Positions 1 to 5,796 of a stretch of DNA of 6,912 bases are shown piece after piece (position 1 is the stretch's first letter; every line of letters starts with the position of its first letter). Position numbers and translations under genes: made by a program. A model generated the notes under the pieces. It had not been told where the DNA came from and did no database searches. It saw only the letters and a list, made by a program, of their open reading frames with translations. The stretch is from contig DATHGT010000381.1 of the NCBI GenBank assembly GCA_035317605.1, forward strand, positions 1 to 6,912, written 5' to 3'. Source of the stretch: DATHGT01 sp035317605. GTDB lineage: Bacteria > Methylomirabilota > Methylomirabilia > Rokubacteriales > CSP1-6.

Positions 1-2703
1 GAGCGCTTTCCTGACCACGTCGAGGCGGCGGGAGATCAGCGCGGCGCGCTCGTCGTCGGCGACGGTTTCGCGCTCGGCCAGCGCGGTCACGATCTCGTCG
101 GTCGCCTTGGGCGCGGGCTTGTCGGGGAACGTGGTCTTGAAGACGCGCGCGGCCGCGGCATCGAGGTCCGCCAGCTTTTCCTCGCGCTGGACGCGCTGAA
201 TCCGCGCGGTCGCCGCGCGCGCGCGAAGCGCCGCCAGGTCGCGCTCGCCGACGATGGGTTGCAGGGTCAGCTTCACCTGGGGCGTGGCGCGCATGAAATC
301 GGCGACCTTCTGGAGCTGCTTCTGGACCTCCGGCGTGAGGCTGGCGCCGCCAGGCTCGAACACCACGGGATCGATCGCGACCGACTCCACCGTGTCGCCC
401 TTCTGGAAGATCTTGCCGATGGCGCGGAAGGGCGCGGTCACGATCTTGACCATCACGTTCTTGATGACGGTGGCGATGGCCTCGCCGAAGCTGAACTCCG
501 GCGCGCTCATCTTCCCACCGACCGGCACCGAGAGACGGATGTCGCCGCGCGTGTCCTTCATGAGGGCCACGGCCAGACCGAGCGGGATGCCGATCTTCTT
601 GTCGGCCTCGGCGCCGGCGGCGCGCTCGACGTTGAGGCGCTCGACCACGATGTCGTTGCTGGCCTCGAGCTGGTCGCCGACGACCCGATAGTGGACCTTG
701 GTCGACAGCCGGCCGCTGCCGGCGACCCAGTCCATGAAGTGTTTGAGGTACGGGTTGGCGCGCGGGATCGCGAAGTCGCGCAGCTCGCCGGCCACGTCGA
801 GGTAGAACGGCTCACCGAACGGCGCCACCTGCCCCTTCAGATCGATGGCGCCCGCCGCGCCCACGATGCCCTGCACGGTGACGTCCGCGCGCGCGTCGGG
901 CGCATTGCGCAGGTTGCGGACGCCGACGGCGAGCTTGCTGATCTCCTCCGAGTAGAACGGGGTCGTCGTGCGATCCACGAACCGCACGTCGCCGTCGACG
1001 AGCGTGATGTCCCCGACCTCGAGGGCCAGGCGCTTCGCCGCGCCGGCCGGCGGCGTGGATGCGGTCGGGGAGGCGGGGGCGGCCGGTGTGGCCGGCGCGG
1101 CGGTCGGCGGCGCGGCGGGTGACGCAGGAGCGGGCGATGGCGCGCTTGCGACCGCCGGGACTACCGGCGTGATCGAGGAGCGCCCCGGGTTTCCCGGGGC
1201 GCTCCGAGCGTCGGGGGGCTTGGGGGCCATTTCGGGGCCCCCATGTGAGCCAGTCAACATGGTCCGCAGCGGGAAGCTGCCGTCCTTCTCGCGCTCGAGC
1301 AGCGCCGCCGGCTTGCGGATGGCCACGCGGGCCACACGGATGCGCTCGGGCCAGTCCGCCTCGAGGCCGGTGATCTCGACGCTCTCCACGGCGAGCGGCG
1401 GGCGCGCGCCCGGGCCCAGCGTCAGCTTGCTGGCGCCGGCGCTTCCCGTCACCGCGATGCGCGGCAGCTCGCTCATCACGCCCTTCACCCGCAGCGTGGC
1501 CACCGCGCGCCCGGTGAAGGGCACGTCGACGGGCAGGAATCGACGGTAGGCGGCGAGCGCGACGTCGCGCGCCTCGACATTGAGGTCCAGCGTGTACGAG
1601 GCCAGCTCGGCCGTCCCGTTGACGACCACGGTGCCCGACTCCGGCAGCTCGGCGGTGAGCGCGGTGCGCGCGGTCCCGCGGAACGGCCACTCGACGTTCT
1701 CGACGCTCACCTTCAGCGAGCGTAGCGGGAGACGGCGCGGGGGCGAGACGCTCGAGTCCACGATGGTCGGCACGCCGGTGACCTCGAGCCGCGCCGCGGT
1801 GACGACCCCGTCGCGATACACCACGTCGCGCGAGGTCAGGCTCAGTGTCGGCGTGGAGACGAGCGCGACCGTTTCTCCCGCGCGCACGAGGCCGATGTCG
1901 GCGATGGTCACCTCGCCGCCGCCCTTCACGCCGGCCTTCGCGTCGTATTCGACCGCGATCTTGGTCTCGAATCGACCGCGCTGGGGCTTCATCGGCGACG
2001 TGGTGGGCACGTAACTCCAGAACGGCGTGAGCTCGAGCCCGCGCACGACGACGAGGGCGCGGGCGTGCACGGGTTGGAGACGCAGGTCCTCCACGGTCAC
2101 CGTGAACGGCGAGCCGCCCAGTGTGAAGGCGACGTTGGCGCGACCGGGAGCGGCGCCGACGGTGGCGAGATCCTGCGCGTCGGCGCGGAGGCCGGCGATC
2201 TCCCACGTCTGCGGCGGACTCACCACGCGATCGTCGAAGACCGCCCCGCCGTCGGTGAGCGCGAAGCGGCCGAGCGTGAGGTGCAGCGGCTCCTTCTTCG
2301 GTGACGGCGGCGCGGAGGCAAAGCGGGCCAGGATGTCCGAGACGTTCAGCTCGTTCGGGCCCACCCGCACGATGCGCACGCGCGGGCGGCTCAGCGCGAC
2401 TGAATCGAGATGGAGCCGGCCGCGCAGCAGCGGCCACAGACGGAACTGGACGTCCAGCCGCTCGAACTCGGCGAGCGGCGGACCGGAGCGGTCGGCCACC
2501 CGGACGCCCGCGAGGCTGAGCCGCCGGGTGAAGAGGTTCAACCGCAGCTCGCCGATCGTGACCTCGCGGCCGATCGCCGCGCCCAGCTGAGCCACGGCGA
2601 TGCGGCGGGCGAGGGGCGGCAGGGCGACGAGGACGAGGGCGACCAGCGCGACCAGGACGATGCCGATCGCGATCCAGGTTCGCGGACGCCGGAACACTCC
2701 CAT
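1..2703 (-). CDS. DUF748-domain (AsmA-like) envelope protein, C-terminus cut by window edge
   Basis: An uninterrupted minus-strand frame gives 901 codons and is still open at the left edge. A single N-terminal membrane anchor (about residues 10-29, WIAIGIVLVALVALVLVAL, then PPLARR) precedes a long repetitive beta-rich region of AsmA/DUF748 type. A Pro/Ala linker (about 511-555) follows, then the conserved DUF748 part: DGDVRFVDRTTTPFYSEEIS near 567 and KDTRGDIRLSVPVGG near 720. Near residue 777 the stretch VAIDPVVFEPGGASLTPEVQ starts an OmpA-like tail, usual in DUF748 proteins. The family is linked to envelope maintenance and is AsmA-like; its exact role is unsettled. The start is the ATG 10 bp after the mscS-type stop; no clear ribosome site is visible, so translational coupling is likely (inference), and GTG at 2706 is an alternative. 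Residues 482-509 are an odd hairpin-rich insert with unusual codons (TTG, ACT, TCA, CAT). The family assignment is firm; the function is not. Confidence 0.88.
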   Translation of the reverse strand, partial: MGVFRRPRTWIAIGIVLVALVALVLVALPPLARRIAVAQLGAAIGREVTIGELRLNLFTRRLSLAGVRVADRSGPPLAEFERLDVQFRLWPLLRGRLHLDSVALSRPRVRIVRVGPNELNVSDILARFASAPPSPKKEPLHLTLGRFALTDGGAVFDDRVVSPPQTWEIAGLRADAQDLATVGAAPGRANVAFTLGGSPFTVTVEDLRLQPVHARALVVVRGLELTPFWSYVPTTSPMKPQRGRFETKIAVEYDAKAGVKGGGEVTIADIGLVRAGETVALVSTPTLSLTSRDVVYRDGVVTAARLEVTGVPTIVDSSVSPPRRLPLRSLKVSVENVEWPFRGTARTALTAELPESGTVVVNGTAELASYTLDLNVEARDVALAAYRRFLPVDVPFTGRAVATLRVKGVMSELPRIAVTGSAGASKLTLGPGARPPLAVESVEITGLEADWPERIRVARVAIRKPAALLEREKDGSFPLRTMLTGSHGGPEMAPKPPDARSAPGNPGRSSITPVVPAVASAPSPAPASPAAPPTAAPATPAAPASPTASTPPAGAAKRLALEVGDITLVDGDVRFVDRTTTPFYSEEISKLAVGVRNLRNAPDARADVTVQGIVGAAGAIDLKGQVAPFGEPFYLDVAGELRDFAIPRANPYLKHFMDWVAGSGRLSTKVHYRVVGDQLEASNDIVVERLNVERAAGAEADKKIGIPLGLAVALMKDTRGDIRLSVPVGGKMSAPEFSFGEAIATVIKNVMVKIVTAPFRAIGKIFQKGDTVESVAIDPVVFEPGGASLTPEVQKQLQKVADFMRATPQVKLTLQPIVGERDLAALRARAATARIQRVQREEKLADLDAAAARVFKTTFPDKPAPKATDEIVTALAERETVADDERAALISRRLDVVRKAL
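1177..1260 (-). repeat. Hairpin-rich in-frame insert inside the DUF748 gene
   Basis: This 84-nt stretch holds two strong inverted repeats. The first is a perfect 13-bp pair of arms (GGAGCGCCCCGGG at 1177-1189, its complement at 1193-1205) around a TTT loop. The second has 8-bp arms at 1221-1228 and 1236-1243 around a 7-nt loop. It encodes roughly residues 482-509, starting MLTGSHGGPEMAPKPP, at the border of the Pro/Ala linker. Several codons (TTG, ACT, TCA, CAT, GAA, GCT, GGA) are out of keeping with the strong G/C third-position bias around it. It resembles the palindromic elements known to sit in frame inside proteins of some bacteria (Rickettsia palindromic elements are the classic case), but that it is mobile or repeated in this genome is inference. 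The exact borders are uncertain. It may simply be low-complexity linker DNA. Confidence 0.5.
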
Positions 2704-2713
2704 CACGCGCGCG

Positions 2714-3544
2714 TCATCGAGCGACGGCGCCGTCGATCATCCGCACCTCGTGCCTCGGCAGCGGGGTGGCGATCCCGCGCTTGCGGAAGGCCTCGATCAG
2801 CTCCTCGTAGAGGCGCGGCTCGACGACTCCGGCGTCGGCGGCGCGCACCCAGGGCTGCAGCCGGATCTTGATCGCGACGTCGGTCACCTCGCCGATACCG
2901 ACCAGCGGCGCGGGATCGGTCAGGACGCCGGGGTTGGCGGCCAGCACCGCGCGGACGGTACCGAGGGCCGTGGGCAGATCGGCCGAATGCGGGATGCCCA
3001 CGGTGAGCGACACCTGGCGCATCGAGCCGTGGTTGTGCAGGATCTCGCCGGCGATCTTGCGGTTGGGGATGATGACCCGCGAGAAATCCGCGTGCACCAG
3101 CGTGGTCGAGAACAGCTCGATGGAGGCCACGTTGCCGTTGACCCCGGTGACCTCGATGTACTCGCCGATGCGGAAGGGCTTGGTGAGGATGATGGTCAGT
3201 CCGGCCACCAAGTTGGTGAGCAACCCTTGCAGCGCGAGGCCGATGCCGATGCCGGCCACGCCGATGCCGGCGACGAGCGGCGCGATCTGGAACCCGAACT
3301 TGTCGAGGGCGACGACCAGCGCGAACAGCAGGATGACGAGCTTGAGCGCCCGCACCGCGAGCGTGCGGATCGGCACGTCGATGCCCGCCCGCTCCATGCG
3401 CCGCTCGGCGAGCTGACCGAGCCAGCGCGCGATCATGAAGCCCGCGACCAGGATGACGAGCGCGCCGAGGACCTCGAAGCCGTAGCGGATCGCGAGATCG
3501 ACCATCAGCGTCTTGGCGATCCCCCCCGTGCCGAGTGGATTCAT
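2714..3544 (-). CDS. MscS-family small-conductance mechanosensitive channel
   Basis: The 276-residue product is close to the usual length of the short MscS channels (E. coli MscS, 286). These heptameric inner-membrane pores open under membrane tension and release solutes during hypo-osmotic shock. Three hydrophobic segments are visible at about 22-42, 61-81 and 86-120. The third carries the Gly/Ala-rich pore helix, GIGVAGIGIGLALQG at 93-107, and leads into TKPFRIGEYIEV at 121-132, the conserved entry to the cytoplasmic beta domain. VIIPNRKI at 157-164 and a C-terminal alpha/beta vestibule region ending near PLPRHEV complete the fold. The ATG at 3544 is supported by GAGGAG at 3550-3555, five bases upstream. 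The gene ends 10 bp before the DUF748 gene, so the two are probably cotranscribed. Paralogues are common, so a specific symbol is not justified. Confidence 0.93.
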   Translation of the reverse strand: MNPLGTGGIAKTLMVDLAIRYGFEVLGALVILVAGFMIARWLGQLAERRMERAGIDVPIRTLAVRALKLVILLFALVVALDKFGFQIAPLVAGIGVAGIGIGLALQGLLTNLVAGLTIILTKPFRIGEYIEVTGVNGNVASIELFSTTLVHADFSRVIIPNRKIAGEILHNHGSMRQVSLTVGIPHSADLPTALGTVRAVLAANPGVLTDPAPLVGIGEVTDVAIKIRLQPWVRAADAGVVEPRLYEELIEAFRKRGIATPLPRHEVRMIDGAVAR

Positions 3545-3549
3545 GACTT

Positions 3550-3555
3550 CTCCTC
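3550..3555 (-). promoter_or_regulatory. Ribosome binding site of the MscS-type gene
   Basis: GAGGAG read on the minus strand, five bases before the ATG at 3544. It fixes this start against a longer reading. Confidence 0.75.
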
Positions 3556-3583
3556 GCCAGCGTCAGTGTCAACTGCCCGGTGG

Positions 3584-3612
3584 AGGGTAGCGCGCCCCCG
3601 CGGAAGCGGCAA
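3584..3612 (-). promoter_or_regulatory. Putative sigma-70-type promoter of the mscS-DUF748 operon
   Basis: On the minus strand TTGCCG (3612-3607) is followed by a 17-bp spacer and TACCCT (3589-3584). Predicted transcription start is near 3577, leaving a leader of about 33 nt that contains the ribosome site. The match to the textbook boxes is modest, but the same TTGC.. and TACCCT pair recurs upstream of the acyl-CoA synthetase gene, which supports both. Confidence 0.42.
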
Positions 3613-3635
3613 TGCCCTGCGTGGTCCTCGCGCTT

Positions 3636-3893
3636 CTAGCGCTCGAGGATCTGTTCCTGGCTGACGGCGATCGGCTTGCCCCACCACCCCTCGTCGCGGG
3701 CCAGCGTGATGTCCGCGCGCTTCACGCGCGGGGGCGCGCCCTCGCCGTTGCGGGCGGAGAAGAACAGGTGATCGCCCGAGGCGAAGTGGGTTGGATGCTC
3801 GCGCCAGGTCTTCCACTCTTCTCCGCTGGCGCAGCCCGCCACCACCAACAGCGCCCCCGAGAGCAGCACCAACCGAACGTGATTCCGTCGCAT
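3636..3893 (-). CDS. Small lipoprotein of unknown function
   Basis: The 85-residue product begins with a type II signal peptide: MRRN, a hydrophobic stretch (about 7-19), then the lipobox VVAGC with Cys21 as the predicted lipidation site. After cleavage only about 65 residues remain. These contain an aromatic/His-rich motif, EEWKTWREHPTHFASGDHLF (about 24-43), and a second half with RADITLARDEGWWGKPIAV. Ala and Ser follow the Cys, with no Asp at +2, so outer-membrane sorting is plausible. The start is the ATG at 3893 because AAGGAGGT lies eight bases upstream and the signal peptide starts cleanly there; an in-frame upstream start (3938) would add a non-signal extension. I do not recognise the family. 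It is probably its own transcription unit, as the downstream MscS-type gene has its own promoter-like sequence. Confidence 0.8.
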   Translation of the reverse strand: MRRNHVRLVLLSGALLVVAGCASGEEWKTWREHPTHFASGDHLFFSARNGEGAPPRVKRADITLARDEGWWGKPIAVSQEQILER

Positions 3894-3900
3894 GGGTAGA

Positions 3901-3908
3901 ACCTCCTT
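3901..3908 (-). promoter_or_regulatory. Near-consensus ribosome binding site of the lipoprotein gene
   Basis: AAGGAGGT on the minus strand, about eight bases before the ATG at 3893. This is the strongest Shine-Dalgarno sequence in the window and decides the start in favour of 3893. It suggests efficient translation. Confidence 0.8.
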
Positions 3909-4023
3909 CGCGCTCGGCGAATTTCCGACTGCCACCACGGCAAGAAGGAGGCCACACTAGCGCGCGCTGTAAAGAACCACAGAATCATGGAGATCGATGC
4001 GCGCGGCGCCGCGAACGGTTCAT

Positions 4024-4057
4024 GGAAAAAGATGTCAACAGCGGCGAGAATTTTTCC
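4024..4057. repeat. Inverted repeat in the divergent intergenic region
   Basis: GGAAAAA at 4024-4030 is matched by TTTTTCC at 4051-4057 across a 20-nt interval. It lies in the most AT-rich part of the 278-bp region between the lipoprotein gene and the acyl-CoA synthetase gene. It could be a regulator site or a chance pairing; nothing else in the sequence decides this. Confidence 0.25.
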
Positions 4058-4081
4058 CTCGGAGCCGTCGCTGGCCAGCGG

Positions 4082-4111
4082 TTGCACCGCCGGCCGGCCC
4101 TGGTCTACCCT
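4082..4111 (+). promoter_or_regulatory. Putative promoter of the acyl-CoA synthetase gene
   Basis: TTGCAC (4082-4087), an 18-bp spacer and TACCCT (4106-4111) would start transcription near 4118, about 54 nt before the ATG. The boxes match the consensus only partly. The support is position and the identical -10 box in front of the MscS-type gene. Confidence 0.35.
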
Positions 4112-4171
4112 CGCTCGCGTCGTTCGCCGGGCGCCCGCGCCCGGATCACACGCTGACGGAGGCCGACGGCC

Positions 4172-5716
4172 ATGATCGTTCCGCTCACGCTCGGGGACTT
4201 TCTCGAACGCGCCGAGCTCGTCTACGGCGACCGCGAGGCCGTCGTCGACGAGCCGAGCCCGCCCGGCGGCGGCCTCGGCCGCTTCACCTACGCCACGTTC
4301 GCCGAGATGGCGCGCAGCCAGGCCGCCGCCCTCGACGACCTCGGGGTCGGCGAGAGCGAGCGGGTGGCCATCGTCTCGCCCAACGCCGCGCGGTTCCTGG
4401 TCAGCCTGTTCGGGGTCAGCGTGTTCGGGCGCGTCCTGGTGCCCGTCAACTTCCGGCTCAACGCCGAGGAGATCCGCTACATCATCGAGCACTCCGGCGC
4501 GACGGTGCTGCTCGTCGATCCCGAGCTGGACGAGCCGCTGCGCGGCCTCCCGGTGAAGCACCGGTTCGTGCTCGGCGGCGCGACCGACGGGCAGCTCTTC
4601 CTGAGAACGGGCGCCACCCCGCGCTTCGCCGTCACCGACGAGAACGCGACGGTCTCCATCAACTACACCTCGGGGACCACCGCGCGGCCCAAGGGCGTGC
4701 AGCTCACCCACCGCAACTTCTGGCTCAACGCGGTCACCTTCGGCTGGCACCTCGGCATGACCGACCGCGACGTGTACCTGCACACGCTGCCGACCTTTCA
4801 CTGCAACGGCTGGGGCATGCCCTACGCGGTCACCGCGATGGGAGTCCGCCAGGTCATCATCCGCAAGATCGACGGCGAGGAGATCCTCAAGCGCGTCGAG
4901 GCCGAGGGCGTCACGCTGTTCAACTGCGCTCCCGCGGTGATCGCCGCCGTCCTCGACGCCGCCGCGGCCCGGCGGGCGCGGGGCGAGGCCGTGCCGGGGC
5001 GTGGGCGGGTGCGCGTGGTCATCGCGGGCGCGCCGCCACCGTCGCGGACCATCGAGCGCATCGAGACCGAGCTGGGCTGGGAGTTCATCCAGATCTACGG
5101 GCTCACCGAGACCGCACCGCTGCTCACCATCAACCGCGCCCCGGCCGAGTGGGACGGACTCGAGGCCCCCGAGCGCGCCCGTCGCCTGTCTCGCGCGGGA
5201 GTGCCCGCGGTCGGCGTGCGCATGCGGGTCGACGGCGAGGGCGAGGTGCTGGCGCGCTCCAACCACGTGTTCGAGGGCTACTGGAACCAGCCCGAGGAGA
5301 CGGGCCGGGCGCTGGTCGACGGCTGGTTCCATACCGGCGACGGCGGTTACGCCGAGGGCGCGTACGTGGCCATCACCGACCGGAAGAAGGACGTGATCAT
5401 CACCGGCGGCGAGAACGTATCGTCGATCGAGGTCGAAGATTGTCTCTTCCAGCACCCGGCCGTGGCCGAGGTCGCGGTGATCGGCGTGCCCGACGAGAAG
5501 TGGGGCGAGACGATCAAGGCCCTCGTGGTCCTGCGCCCGGGCGCCAGTTGCACCGAGCGGGACCTGATGGAGCACTGCCGGAGCCGCATGACCCACTACA
5601 AGTGTCCGACCTCGGTCGAGATCCGGGACGCCCTGGTCCGCACCGCCACCGGCAAGCTCCAGAAGTTCAAGCTCCGCGAGCCATACTGGGCCGGGCGCGC
5701 GCGCCGCGTGAACTAG
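4172..5716 (+). CDS. AMP-forming acyl-CoA synthetase (fatty-acid/carboxylate CoA ligase)
   Basis: This ANL-superfamily enzyme activates a carboxylic acid with ATP to an acyl-adenylate and transfers it to CoA. The 514 residues match a complete enzyme and all landmarks are present: the phosphate loop YTSGTTARPKG (165-175), HCNGWGMPY (210-218) of the acyl-binding region, IYGLTETAP (308-316), WFHTGDGGY (385-393), the hinge DRKKDVIITGGENVSS (403-418), and the C-terminal catalytic lysine in TATGKLQKFK (Lys495). No key residue is missing. The style is that of FadD/DmdB-like medium- or long-chain enzymes, but the substrate cannot be read from sequence; fatty acid, aromatic acid or methylmercaptopropionate are all open. 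GGAGG at 4158-4162, nine bases before the ATG, supports the start. It appears monocistronic: a palindrome follows the stop directly and the arsenic operon has its own promoter. Confidence 0.92.
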   Translation: MIVPLTLGDFLERAELVYGDREAVVDEPSPPGGGLGRFTYATFAEMARSQAAALDDLGVGESERVAIVSPNAARFLVSLFGVSVFGRVLVPVNFRLNAEEIRYIIEHSGATVLLVDPELDEPLRGLPVKHRFVLGGATDGQLFLRTGATPRFAVTDENATVSINYTSGTTARPKGVQLTHRNFWLNAVTFGWHLGMTDRDVYLHTLPTFHCNGWGMPYAVTAMGVRQVIIRKIDGEEILKRVEAEGVTLFNCAPAVIAAVLDAAAARRARGEAVPGRGRVRVVIAGAPPPSRTIERIETELGWEFIQIYGLTETAPLLTINRAPAEWDGLEAPERARRLSRAGVPAVGVRMRVDGEGEVLARSNHVFEGYWNQPEETGRALVDGWFHTGDGGYAEGAYVAITDRKKDVIITGGENVSSIEVEDCLFQHPAVAEVAVIGVPDEKWGETIKALVVLRPGASCTERDLMEHCRSRMTHYKCPTSVEIRDALVRTATGKLQKFKLREPYWAGRARRVN

Positions 5717-5735
5717 GCGCCCCGGCCGGGGCGCC
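5716..5735 (+). terminator. GC-rich palindrome, probable terminator after the acyl-CoA synthetase gene
   Basis: A perfect 20-bp palindrome (GGCGCCCCGG and its complement) begins at the last base of the TAG stop and would fold into a stem of at least 8 bp with a GGCC loop. No T-run follows, so it is not a textbook intrinsic terminator. In GC-rich genomes such hairpins often end transcripts or protect 3' ends. It also insulates the arsR promoter 24 bp downstream. Confidence 0.5.
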
Positions 5736-5758
5736 GGTATCCGATCTCCGCCAGGGGC

Positions 5759-5787
5759 TTGACTTCGGTTCTATGGTTCTATATATT
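5759..5787 (+). promoter_or_regulatory. Promoter of the arsRIM operon
   Basis: TTGACT (5759-5764), a spacer of exactly 17 bp and TATATT (5782-5787) match the sigma-70 consensus at five of six positions in each box, far better than any other site in the window. The predicted transcription start is 5794-5795, at the A of the arsR ATG or one base before it. The spacer consists mostly of two head-to-tail copies of GGTTCTAT (5767-5774 and 5775-5782). Confidence 0.82.
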
Positions 5788-5796
5788 TCGAAATAT
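5783..5796. promoter_or_regulatory. Probable ArsR operator
   Basis: ATATTTCGAAATAT is a perfect 14-bp palindrome covering most of the -10 box, the predicted transcription start and the first two bases of the arsR start codon. ArsR/SmtB repressors bind AT-rich dyads overlapping their own promoters and leave on binding metalloid. A repressor here would block RNA polymerase directly. The binding itself is inferred from position and symmetry. Confidence 0.65.

Noticed and set aside
259..1122. Plus-strand open frames opposite the DUF748 gene
   Set aside because: Their products are low-complexity antisense readings with no recognisable domain, and the opposing frame is clearly coding.
812..2437. 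A 541-codon minus-strand open frame
   Set aside because: It lies out of frame within the DUF748 gene on the same strand and yields an Arg/Ala/Gly-rich low-complexity product, typical of an off-frame reading in GC-rich DNA.
3567..3572. A perfect TTGACA on the minus strand before the MscS-type gene
   Set aside because: Its -10 would fall on the ribosome site and start codon, and no TATAAT-like sequence is there; the TTGCCG/TACCCT pair further upstream fits better.
3630..3642. A 5-bp hairpin spanning the stop of the lipoprotein gene as a terminator
   Set aside because: The stem is too short, there is no T-run, and such pairs are expected by chance in GC-rich sequence.
3894..3938. A longer start for the lipoprotein gene at 3938
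   Set aside because: It would put 15 polar residues before the signal peptide and place the strong AAGGAGGT ribosome site inside the gene.
4033..4038. A perfect TTGACA on the minus strand as a -35 box for the lipoprotein gene
   Set aside because: At 16-18 bp spacing the downstream sequence (TTCGCG and neighbours) has no resemblance to a -10 box, and it lies about 140 bp from the start codon.
3722..5596. A 624-codon minus-strand open frame opposite the acyl-CoA synthetase
   Set aside because: The plus-strand frame has every motif of the enzyme; the antisense product is His/Asp/Arg/Val-rich and also overlaps the lipoprotein gene. It is an antisense shadow.
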